Of a stretch of DNA of 26,781 nucleotides, positions 7,005 to 13,264 are shown one piece after another; the stretch's first letter is position 1; every line of letters begins with the position of its first letter. The DNA is from a virus: the IMG/VR virus record IMGVR_UViG_3300042564_000380, positions 1 through 26,781 of that record; one strand, written 5' to 3'. The translations under genes were made by a program, and so were the position numbers. The notes under the pieces were generated by a model. That model saw nothing but the letters and a program-made list of their open reading frames with translations. It was not told the DNA's origin and did not search any database.

Positions 7005-8361
7005 ATTGTTTTCTGATGAAGACTATGCTCGCAAGGTAATTCCATTCATAACACCAGAATATTTCCACGATACTTCCGAGCGCAAGATTTTCAATTATGC
7101 CAGAGAGTTTATCGAGAAGTATAATTCACTTCCGACAGTCGAAGCAATTGAAATCGCAGTGCAGAATGACCGTGGTATAAACGAAAATGAATTTAAAAAC
7201 ATCAACGAGAAACTGACACATCTAGATGATTCTCTTGATGTGAACGAGAAGTGGTTGCTTGAAGAGACTGAGAAGTTCTGTAAGGACAAGGCAGTTTACA
7301 ATGCAATCATGCAATCGATTCAGATTATCGATGGTGATGATAAGCAACATACTCAGGATGGTATCCCTTCTATTCTACAGGATGCATTGAGTGTGTGTTT
7401 CGATAATAATGTTGGGCATGACTATCTTGACAATTCTGAATCGCGATATGACTTCTATCACCGTGTCGAGAACAAGTTACCTTTCGATCTTGACATGTTC
7501 AACAAGATTACTAATGGTGGTCTGCCAAACAAGACTCTGAACATTGCGCTTGCTGGCACTGGTGTTGGTAAGTCTTTGTTCATGTGTCACATGGCAGCAG
7601 GTGCCTTGGGGCAAGGTAAGAACGTTCTGTATATCACCATGGAAATGGCAGAAGAACGTATCGCTGAACGTATCGATGCGAACTTGATGAACGTAAACAT
7701 TCAGGATCTTAAGGATCTCTCTAAGTCCATGTTCGATAATCGTATCGATAAGATTAAGAAAAAGACTGAAGGTAAACTGATCATCAAGGAATATCCTACT
7801 GCCAGTGCGCATGTCGGTCACTTCAAAGCATTACTAAACGAACTACAACTGAAGCGCAACTTTAGACCTGATATTATCTTCGTCGATTATCTTAACATCT
7901 GTGCATCCAGTCGATTTAAAGCAGGTGCTGGTGTCAACTCTTATACATATGTCAAGGCGATTGCTGAAGAACTTCGTGGGTTCGCAGTTGAGTTTGATTT
8001 ACCTGTTGTTTCTGCCACCCAAACTACTCGTGGTGGATATGCGAACAGTGATGTGGATCTGACTGATACTTCGGAATCATTCGGTTTGCCTGCGACTGCT
8101 GACTTGATGTTTGCACTTATCTCAACTGAAGAACTTGAGAACATGGGTCAACTTATGGTCAAGCAGTTGAAGAATCGGTATAATGACCCTGCTATAAATA
8201 AAAGGTTCATGGTTGGGATCGACCGTGGTAAAATGAAACTATTTGATCTAGAGTTATCTGCTCAACAAGGTATCACCGATTCAGGACAAGATACTGTTCC
8301 TGTTTTTGAGCGGACTCCATCTGGATCTCGTACGAGGGAGTTGTCTAAATTTGACTTCTAA
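6973..8361 (+). CDS. 41: Replicative DNA helicase, gp41-like (DnaB family)
   Basis: About 462 residues. The N-terminus (KIETIILSKLFSDEDYARKV) aligns with that of T4 gp41. The RecA-like core has Walker A AGTGVGKS (194-201), the strand VLYITMEMAEERIAERIDAN, Walker B IIFVDYLNIC and the SYTYVKAIAEELR helix typical of gp41. It is the ring helicase that unwinds the fork 5'-3' and activates the primase gp61. No ATG fits; TTG at 6973 with GAGG at 6959-6962 is the most likely start, which makes the exact start uncertain. The C-terminal part after ~430 is poorly conserved, as in T4. Confidence 0.95.
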   Translation: MQKIETIILSKLFSDEDYARKVIPFITPEYFHDTSERKIFNYAREFIEKYNSLPTVEAIEIAVQNDRGINENEFKNINEKLTHLDDSLDVNEKWLLEETEKFCKDKAVYNAIMQSIQIIDGDDKQHTQDGIPSILQDALSVCFDNNVGHDYLDNSESRYDFYHRVENKLPFDLDMFNKITNGGLPNKTLNIALAGTGVGKSLFMCHMAAGALGQGKNVLYITMEMAEERIAERIDANLMNVNIQDLKDLSKSMFDNRIDKIKKKTEGKLIIKEYPTASAHVGHFKALLNELQLKRNFRPDIIFVDYLNICASSRFKAGAGVNSYTYVKAIAEELRGFAVEFDLPVVSATQTTRGGYANSDVDLTDTSESFGLPATADLMFALISTEELENMGQLMVKQLKNRYNDPAINKRFMVGIDRGKMKLFDLELSAQQGITDSGQDTVPVFERTPSGSRTRELSKFDF

Positions 8362-8941
8362 TTTTATAGAACTGTATCCGAACGTATTGACTGCTGAGGA
8401 ATGCGCTGAGGCATGCGATAGAATCGATGATATTATTTCACGCCCAGATCCTGGGAATGCTTGTGTTTTGTCTGACGATAAATCTAGAACTGACTGGAAT
8501 TTATTTAACAACAGATACGGTTCCTTGAAACCGACAGAAGATAAGATAATGGAAGCATTATCACGAGGTTGGCGTAAGTATAACACTACATATTCTGCGT
8601 GTTCTAAATCATTTTTTGAAGTCGTATCACCAGGATGGAAATTCCAGCGCTCTGACACAGGAGGAGGATTTCATCAATGGCATCACGAGCAAGGAACAGG
8701 AAGAGAATCTCCAGGAAGATTTGCAGTTTGGATGATATACTTGAACGACGTCGAGGAGGGCGGAAAAACTGAATTTAAATATCAGGATTTGGCAGTCAAA
8801 CCTACTGCTGGGACATTAGTTATCTGGCCAGCAGCATATACTCACGTCCATAGAGCAAATCCAGATCTAGTCGGGAAAAAGTATATTGCGACGGGATGGT
8901 TTGTTTATCCTGAGAAAGATAGATTTCGAGAAAACCGTTGA
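8351..8941 (+). CDS. 2-oxoglutarate/Fe(II)-dependent oxygenase (prolyl-4-hydroxylase-like)
   Basis: About 196 residues from a TTG at 8351 behind GAGGGAG (8334-8340); this gives the family-like N-terminus SNFIELYPNVLTAEEC. A TTG at 8306 would add 15 residues. The jelly-roll core shows the HxE metal pair in WHHEQG, the P4H-type stretch YLNDVEEGGKTEF, the strand GTLVIWPAAYTH with the distal His, and KKYIATGWF, whose Lys may bind 2-oxoglutarate. The enzymes hydroxylate proteins, small molecules or bases using O2 and 2-oxoglutarate. Similar phage proteins are frequent in marine T4-like phages; their substrates are mostly unknown. It is last in the helicase operon, overlapping gp41 by a few bases. 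Confidence 0.88.
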   Translation: MTSNFIELYPNVLTAEECAEACDRIDDIISRPDPGNACVLSDDKSRTDWNLFNNRYGSLKPTEDKIMEALSRGWRKYNTTYSACSKSFFEVVSPGWKFQRSDTGGGFHQWHHEQGTGRESPGRFAVWMIYLNDVEEGGKTEFKYQDLAVKPTAGTLVIWPAAYTHVHRANPDLVGKKYIATGWFVYPEKDRFRENR

Positions 8942-8966
8942 CAAATTCGAATAAGTATAGTATAGT
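8938..8966 (+). promoter_or_regulatory. Sigma70-like promoter of the tRNA
   Basis: TTGACA (8938-8943), exact consensus, a 17-bp spacer and TATAGT (8961-8966), with an overlapping TATAGT immediately upstream (8956-8961), as in the polymerase promoter. Predicted start is a few bases before the tRNA 5' end. Confidence 0.75.
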
Positions 8967-8978
8967 TGAATAGTAATT

Positions 8979-9055
8979 GGTGCCATAGCTCAGCTGGATA
9001 GAGCAAGAGCCTTCTAAGCTCTAGGTCGTAGGTTCGAATCCTACTGGCATCACCA
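8979..9055 (+). tRNA. tRNA-Arg (anticodon UCU)
   Basis: A complete 77-base cloverleaf: acceptor GGTGCCA pairing with TGGCATC (one G-T pair), D-arm with AGCTCAGCTGGATAGAGC, anticodon stem AGAGC/GCTCT around CTTCTAA with anticodon TCT (9013-9015), T-arm GTAGG-TTCGAAT-CCTAC, discriminator A and encoded CCA. It reads AGA codons, which are used often in this AT-rich genome (many lysine- and arginine-rich internal proteins) and are rare in many bacteria. It has its own promoter and is followed by a T-run (9056-9060). Confidence 0.97.
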
Positions 9056-9076
9056 TTTTTAATAAGAGGATAGATT

Positions 9077-9448
9077 ATGACTGAACAAACTGAAACACAA
9101 GAATTGAAATTGAAGTTGGTTGCAACCACGCTGGTATGGACCAATGCAGGAACCGAAGACATGCCTCTGTGGAGAGCAACTGGTGGTAAGGAATATGTTA
9201 TTGCTCGGTTTGATTACGAACCAACACTACCAGAGATTGGTAAGGTAATGGATTCTAAGCGACACATGATTGAGAATCATTATCCACAACTCCACGAAAC
9301 TCTTTCGGGGTGGCAACTGTATCTTGACGAAACAATGACACATAATGAATACATGCAGTATCACTTGACGCAATCGGTGGACTTTCCTGCGACTGACTTG
9401 ACCATCGTTGATGCCTCCGAGGAGATGGCGGGAATTGTCGCGCAATAA
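9077..9448 (+). CDS. Hypothetical protein
   Basis: A 123-residue soluble protein, MTEQTETQELKLKL..., with an AAGAGG ribosome site eight bases upstream. I recognise no family. It is mildly acidic, with neither signal peptide nor membrane segment. It lies between the tRNA and a glycosyltransferase whose likely start overlaps its 3' end, suggesting joint translation. Codon use resembles the neighbours, so I regard it as a real gene. Confidence 0.75.
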   Translation: MTEQTETQELKLKLVATTLVWTNAGTEDMPLWRATGGKEYVIARFDYEPTLPEIGKVMDSKRHMIENHYPQLHETLSGWQLYLDETMTHNEYMQYHLTQSVDFPATDLTIVDASEEMAGIVAQ

Positions 9449-10154
9449 CATAACAATAATTCACACGTATTACAATGAAAGATCCTATCTCGAAACTCAG
9501 ATCGAGAGATGGAACAACTACAATACTCCAGTAAATATTATATTAATTGATGACGGGTCTCAGATAGAACCTGCAGAAAATGTTCTTAGCGAACACACAT
9601 TAAATGATAATATTAATTTTTCATTGTATAGAGTTACTGAAGATATCGGATTCAATGGTCATGGGTGTCGCAATCTTGGTGCAAGATTAGCAAAATCTAA
9701 CTGGTTATTGTTTCTAGATATAGATTACACATTACAACCATCCGATCTCAAAAGATTGCAAACCGAAACCCTCGATCTAAATACTTGGTATGAAATGAAT
9801 GCCAAGTTTAAAGGTCGAGGGGATTCGTATATGGCATTAAATCAATTCATGATACCCAGAAAACTATTCTTAGATTCTGGTGGATATGATGAATCTTTCA
9901 CACCATTTCATCACGGAGATCGTGAATTTTTATCTCAACTCGAACGTGATTACCAAAAGATTAATCTAGATTGGATGTATCTAACGTGTCGTCGTGGTGG
10001 TCGAAAAGCAAGAGTAGATGATACACTTACAATTCCAGTTTATGACGACGAGAACATGTTAATATATACTCCGCGATTTGATGTAGAATCTATTGTGCGC
10101 AAAGATACTAAATTGAATTTTACATGGGAAGAAATTGTTATAAATAGGGGGTAA
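9435..10154 (+). CDS. GT-A fold glycosyltransferase (family 2-like)
   Basis: About 239 residues from a TTG at 9435 (MSRNNITIIHTYYNER) behind AGGAGA (9420-9425); longer starts at 9408/9411 exist but would add only residues unlike the family. Features of the GT-A nucleotide-sugar fold are visible: strand VNIILIDDGS, the RNLGARLAKSNWLLFLDIDYTL stretch with a DxD motif (DID) for metal and sugar nucleotide, and a late GGYDESFTPFHHGDREFLSQL acceptor-side region. The enzyme should transfer a sugar to an unknown acceptor: phage DNA, a virion protein or host surface glycan. It closes the early segment, and a late promoter box sits in its last codons. Confidence 0.88.
   Translation: MSRNNITIIHTYYNERSYLETQIERWNNYNTPVNIILIDDGSQIEPAENVLSEHTLNDNINFSLYRVTEDIGFNGHGCRNLGARLAKSNWLLFLDIDYTLQPSDLKRLQTETLDLNTWYEMNAKFKGRGDSYMALNQFMIPRKLFLDSGGYDESFTPFHHGDREFLSQLERDYQKINLDWMYLTCRRGGRKARVDDTLTIPVYDDENMLIYTPRFDVESIVRKDTKLNFTWEEIVINRG
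10139..10146 (+). promoter_or_regulatory. T4-type late promoter box before the virion block
   Basis: Exact TATAAATA followed by GGGGG, 26 bases ahead of the ATG at 10173 and overlapping the end of the glycosyltransferase gene. In T4 this single box is bound by gp55 sigma. Its position at the switch from enzymes to virion genes supports the call. Confidence 0.7.
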
Positions 10155-10172
10155 CATTATAATAGGATCTCC

Positions 10173-11291
10173 ATGCAAAGTTTCTTATCATTCCTTTCCG
10201 AAGCAGCAATTCTTCACATTGAGCATCCATCCGATAGATTATTTGATGGACCACAACCAGCAAAGCATGCGCTCAAAACACTGAAGCAGGTTTCTGCCAG
10301 CAAAGCACCAACCATGACTCGCAAGATTGATGACAGAATGTCATTCAATGTTATTCGCAGAGCAGATGGTAAAGTTGGTGTTAAGTATAAGGGAACAGGT
10401 TCCTCTTACAATTTCAGCGAACAAGATATTGAAGACCAACATAGTCATAAACAATATCTCGCACATCCTCTAAAACTTCTCCTAAAGCATCTCCCTAAAG
10501 TTATTCCGCATACTCCAGGCGAGTATCAGGGCGGATACATGTCGGATCGTGAATCCAGAGAGCATGAGAATGGAAAGATTTCTCATACACCAAACACAAT
10601 TAAATATGAGACAGATGCCAATAGTCCTGAAGGCAAGGCACTTGCTAAATCTAAAGTAAGTGCTGTCATTCACACTAAGATTACTCCTGCTGGTGCAAGA
10701 CCACTAACAAGTTTGGCAGGATTTAACAATCACCCTGACGTTCATCTTGTTCAACACCTTGTGTCAAAAGACCACGCAGTTATTCCGAAAGAACATAAGT
10801 CGAAAGCAGATGAACATCTGAAAAAGGCAGAACAAATGATGGCGTCACATACATATGACCATCATGTTGGACACGAACAAACACTTCGCCAGTATATCAA
10901 CTCGACATTGTCAACTAATGATACACCTTCGACTCAAGGGTATAAGAGTTATCTTACGAAGTGGCATCAGAAAAAGATTGATGCAGTTAAAACTGACAAG
11001 ACGAAGGTCGCTAAAAAGAAGGTGTTGGATGATGCGATTGATCATGTTTCTAAACACCAAAAACAATTCAACGACACCTTAGAAATTCATCACCACTTGC
11101 AGCAAGCAACTAATCATCTTTCGAGAGGATTGGATTCTTCTGGTGCAGGTGGTTTCAGTACATCTATCGCAGGTGAAGCAGCAGGTGGCGAAGGTCACGT
11201 CTATAATGGACTGAAGGTTGTTGACCGCCAAGGATTCTCAGCAGCAAATCGTGCTCGTAGTGAAATGTTCAAGGCGAGCAAAGGGCAATGA
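10173..11291 (+). CDS. Putative virion-packaged ligase-like nucleotidyltransferase with capsid-targeting leader
   Basis: 372 residues. Residues 1-10, MQSFLSFLSE, followed by A, copy the T4 internal-protein leader (MKTYQEFIAE|A), with an L-x-E cleavage point for the prohead protease. The body resembles a family common in marine T4-like phages (probably the one called DUF6267): HIEHPSDRLFDG, TRKIDDRMSF, GEYQGGYM (116-123) and SAVIHTKI (163-170). K51-I-D-D-R resembles motif I (KxDG) of ATP/NAD-dependent ligases and capping enzymes, so K51 could be adenylated; this is my inference. The C-terminal half is His- and Lys-rich and helical. The stop overlaps the next gene (ATGA), itself a nucleotidyltransferase. 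Confidence 0.7.
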   Translation: MQSFLSFLSEAAILHIEHPSDRLFDGPQPAKHALKTLKQVSASKAPTMTRKIDDRMSFNVIRRADGKVGVKYKGTGSSYNFSEQDIEDQHSHKQYLAHPLKLLLKHLPKVIPHTPGEYQGGYMSDRESREHENGKISHTPNTIKYETDANSPEGKALAKSKVSAVIHTKITPAGARPLTSLAGFNNHPDVHLVQHLVSKDHAVIPKEHKSKADEHLKKAEQMMASHTYDHHVGHEQTLRQYINSTLSTNDTPSTQGYKSYLTKWHQKKIDAVKTDKTKVAKKKVLDDAIDHVSKHQKQFNDTLEIHHHLQQATNHLSRGLDSSGAGGFSTSIAGEAAGGEGHVYNGLKVVDRQGFSAANRARSEMFKASKGQ

Positions 11292-11899
11292 GCGAAACAC
11301 ATCACTTGACTATAGGTAGATTCGCGCCTGTTCATGCTGGACATGCGCTTATGATCAACCATGTTTTAAATGCAGCAAGACAAGACAATGCACATCATAC
11401 TATTCTTACTACTGCAACACATGATGGTAATAAAAATCCATTAACTCCAGATGTCAAAGTCAAACATCTAAAGCGTGCATTTCCTTCTGCAAATATTGAA
11501 GCAATGAGCAAGGGTGCTCCAACTATACTCCATCACTTGTCTAAATTGCACAGTCAAGGTGTGAAGAATATCGTTGTTCATGCTGGATCTGATAGAGCGC
11601 ACGAATACCACGCATTAATACACAAGTATAATGGTGTCGAAAGTCGCCATGGTCATTACAATTTTGATTCGATCAAAGTTAAGACTGTCGGTGGAACTAG
11701 AACTGATGCTGATGAGGGCGTCGCTGGTGCATCCGCAACTAAGATGCGCAAGGCAGCATCTTCTGGTGATGAAAAAACTTTTCATTCAATGGCACCAAGT
11801 TCTATGTCCAAACCGCATAAGCATGAGATGTATAAAGATGTTCGTCGTGGTCTTGGGATCCAAGAGTCAGTTACATTCAAACAATTTCTAGGAATCTAA
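11288..11899 (+). CDS. HxGH nucleotidyltransferase (cytidylyltransferase/NMNAT-like)
   Basis: 203 residues. The N-terminus has the HxGH superfamily pattern: TIGRFAPVHAGHALMI with H16-A-G-H19, and a later GASATKMR (148-154) that corresponds to the ISxTxxR motif. Between them, IVVHAGSDRA fits a nucleotide-binding strand. The superfamily moves NMP groups from NTPs to substrates such as NMN, phosphopantetheine or glycerol-3-phosphate; the substrate here cannot be read. The last residues, ESVTFKQFLGI, resemble the core of the head-targeting leader but at the C-terminus. It is coupled to the preceding ligase-like gene by ATGA and probably works with it. Confidence 0.8.
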   Translation: MSETHHLTIGRFAPVHAGHALMINHVLNAARQDNAHHTILTTATHDGNKNPLTPDVKVKHLKRAFPSANIEAMSKGAPTILHHLSKLHSQGVKNIVVHAGSDRAHEYHALIHKYNGVESRHGHYNFDSIKVKTVGGTRTDADEGVAGASATKMRKAASSGDEKTFHSMAPSSMSKPHKHEMYKDVRRGLGIQESVTFKQFLGI

Positions 11900-11900
11900 C

Positions 11901-12725
11901 ATGTCACAGATTAGAGTAAATGATGAGTTTCATGAAACCCACGGTATTATTACCTCCGATGGCGAACTAGTAACTACTTCTAATCCTTTCCCTGTAACAC
12001 AAGTAGGTGGTGCTGCTGTTTCTGAGAATAGTACATTCGGTCTAAATGTTGCACGTGGACTGGTTCCTGGTATTACTGGAGTTTTTAAAGCAGGGTTCAA
12101 TTCTGCCTTTGCTAATGGTTCGCAAGAAAGTTTTTGGAGTCATTCCGAATTATATCCATGGTCGTCTTGGGGGGCAGGTGGAACCTTGAGTTGTGTTAGT
12201 GGATCGGCAAGTGATACTGGCACTCTCACGATTGTTGGATTAAATTCCACTACATGGGAAACTCAAACCGAAACAATCACCCTGAATGGAACAACACCAG
12301 TCGTAACTTCAAACTCTTATATCAGATTGAATAGTTTAGAATACAATGGTGGTAGTACCAATGTTTCAGAAATTCACGCGAATAGAAATGGAGTTTGTGT
12401 CGGTCATATTACAGCGGGAGTAGGTCTAAGTCAAGGTGCCCAGTATACTGTGCCTGCAGGATATACTGCATACATGATGCAAGGAACTGCAAATATCGGT
12501 AAAGGTAATGACGGCACAGGGTTCTTTAAATATAGAGTTTATGGTGGGTCGTTTGATACTGCATTGACGTTCTTGTTATACCAATCGACTTTTGATTATA
12601 CATTCTCTGTTCCTCTTCCATTGCCTGAAAAAACAGATATTGATGTTACCATGATTGCGTCGAATGCCAACACTTCTGCGAGTTGCGCATACAGTGTGGT
12701 TTTGATAGCAAATCCAGAAGAATAA
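11901..12725 (+). CDS. Putative virion structural protein, beta-rich
   Basis: 274 residues, rich in Thr, Ser, Gly and Asn and predicted beta-strand throughout, with no Lys-rich tail. The opening GIITSDGELVTTSNPFPVTQVGG, the NVARGLVPGI stretch and YTVPAGYTAYMMQGTANIGKG resemble a group of proteins I associate with marine T4-like phages, usually annotated as virion or hypothetical proteins. It may be a surface decoration or tail fibre accessory. The ATG is two bases after the previous stop. It is followed by Rz/Rz1, so late expression is likely. Confidence 0.7.
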   Translation: MSQIRVNDEFHETHGIITSDGELVTTSNPFPVTQVGGAAVSENSTFGLNVARGLVPGITGVFKAGFNSAFANGSQESFWSHSELYPWSSWGAGGTLSCVSGSASDTGTLTIVGLNSTTWETQTETITLNGTTPVVTSNSYIRLNSLEYNGGSTNVSEIHANRNGVCVGHITAGVGLSQGAQYTVPAGYTAYMMQGTANIGKGNDGTGFFKYRVYGGSFDTALTFLLYQSTFDYTFSVPLPLPEKTDIDVTMIASNANTSASCAYSVVLIANPEE

Positions 12726-12751
12726 ATATAGGCAACTAAGAGGAAATTGAT

Positions 12752-13264
12752 ATGTTCGGTATGATCCCATTACCATATAAGTTACTGGCAGGTGTTGCTT
12801 TAATACTTGGTGTGTTTGTGTTTGGTTACATGAAGGGATCTGCTCATGCTGAGTTGGAACTGCAAAGATTTGCTGCTAAGAATGCAACATTAACTGCAGA
12901 TATGGAAAAGAAAAATTCAGAGATCTCCACCGAAGTGGTGACTCAATATGTTGACCGTGTAAATACAATTAGGGAAAAAGAATATGTCTATCGCGATATC
13001 GCCAAAACTGTTGTGCCTTCTCAGTCTGTCCTTTCTAATGGTTGGGTGTTCACGCACGACATTAGTGCCACAGGCAGTAATGCCGACGCCACCAGAAGTT
13101 CTGATGCGTCCCCCTCAGGTATTGCAGACAATCAAGCCCTCTTCACCATCGTCGGAAACTACGCAACCTGTCAAGCAAACGCCGAGCAATTGATTGCTCT
13201 TCAGAAATGGATTGCGGATAACAAGACAGCGATCGACGAACTAAACAAGAAAGCGAAAAAGTAA
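12752..13264 (+). CDS. Rz: Inner-membrane spanin subunit, Rz-like
   Basis: 170 residues: a short cytoplasmic N-terminus, one membrane segment (about residues 9-27, LLAGVALILGVFVFGYM), then a charged periplasmic helix with coiled-coil character (ADMEKKNSEISTEVVTQYVDRVNTIREKEYVYRDI) and a C-terminal helix. This is the i-spanin layout: it bridges the periplasm with the Rz1 lipoprotein and helps fuse inner and outer membranes at the last step of lysis. Decisive support is the embedded lipoprotein gene in the +1 frame (12984-13193). An AGAGGAAA ribosome site (12740-12747) precedes the ATG. Confidence 0.88.
   Translation: MFGMIPLPYKLLAGVALILGVFVFGYMKGSAHAELELQRFAAKNATLTADMEKKNSEISTEVVTQYVDRVNTIREKEYVYRDIAKTVVPSQSVLSNGWVFTHDISATGSNADATRSSDASPSGIADNQALFTIVGNYATCQANAEQLIALQKWIADNKTAIDELNKKAKK
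12984..13193 (+). CDS. Rz1: Outer-membrane spanin lipoprotein, Rz1-like, embedded in Rz
   Basis: A 69-residue gene wholly inside Rz in the +1 frame. It encodes a lipoprotein signal (MSIAISPKLLCLLSLSFLMVGC with Cys22 as lipidation site; the lipobox LMVGC is slightly unusual) and a short proline-rich mature part (PQAVMPTPPEVLMRPPQVL). That is the standard o-spanin form. An AGGGA site (12971-12975) lies eight bases ahead of the ATG. Nested Rz1 genes are known from lambda; the chance of such a signal peptide, lipobox and Pro-rich tail arising as a shadow in exactly this place is small. Confidence 0.85.
   Translation: MSIAISPKLLCLLSLSFLMVGCSRTTLVPQAVMPTPPEVLMRPPQVLQTIKPSSPSSETTQPVKQTPSN

Noticed and set aside
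8193-8200. TATAAATA inside the gp41 gene
   Set aside because: Deep in the coding sequence and followed by a TTG-started early-type gene; probably chance.
8306-8350. Longer TTG start for the 2OG oxygenase
   Set aside because: The added 15 residues are the out-of-frame end of gp41 and do not resemble the family; 8351 has a better placed ribosome site.
8905-9162. Minus-strand open frame of 85 residues containing GDASRIRTYDLELRRLLLYPAELWHQ
   Set aside because: It is the reverse complement of the tRNA-Arg gene; this kind of translated-tRNA sequence is a well-known false protein found across databases.
12721-12731. AATAAATATAG between the structural gene and Rz as a late promoter
   Set aside because: It does not match the TATAAATA-G form of the three other boxes; too weak to call.
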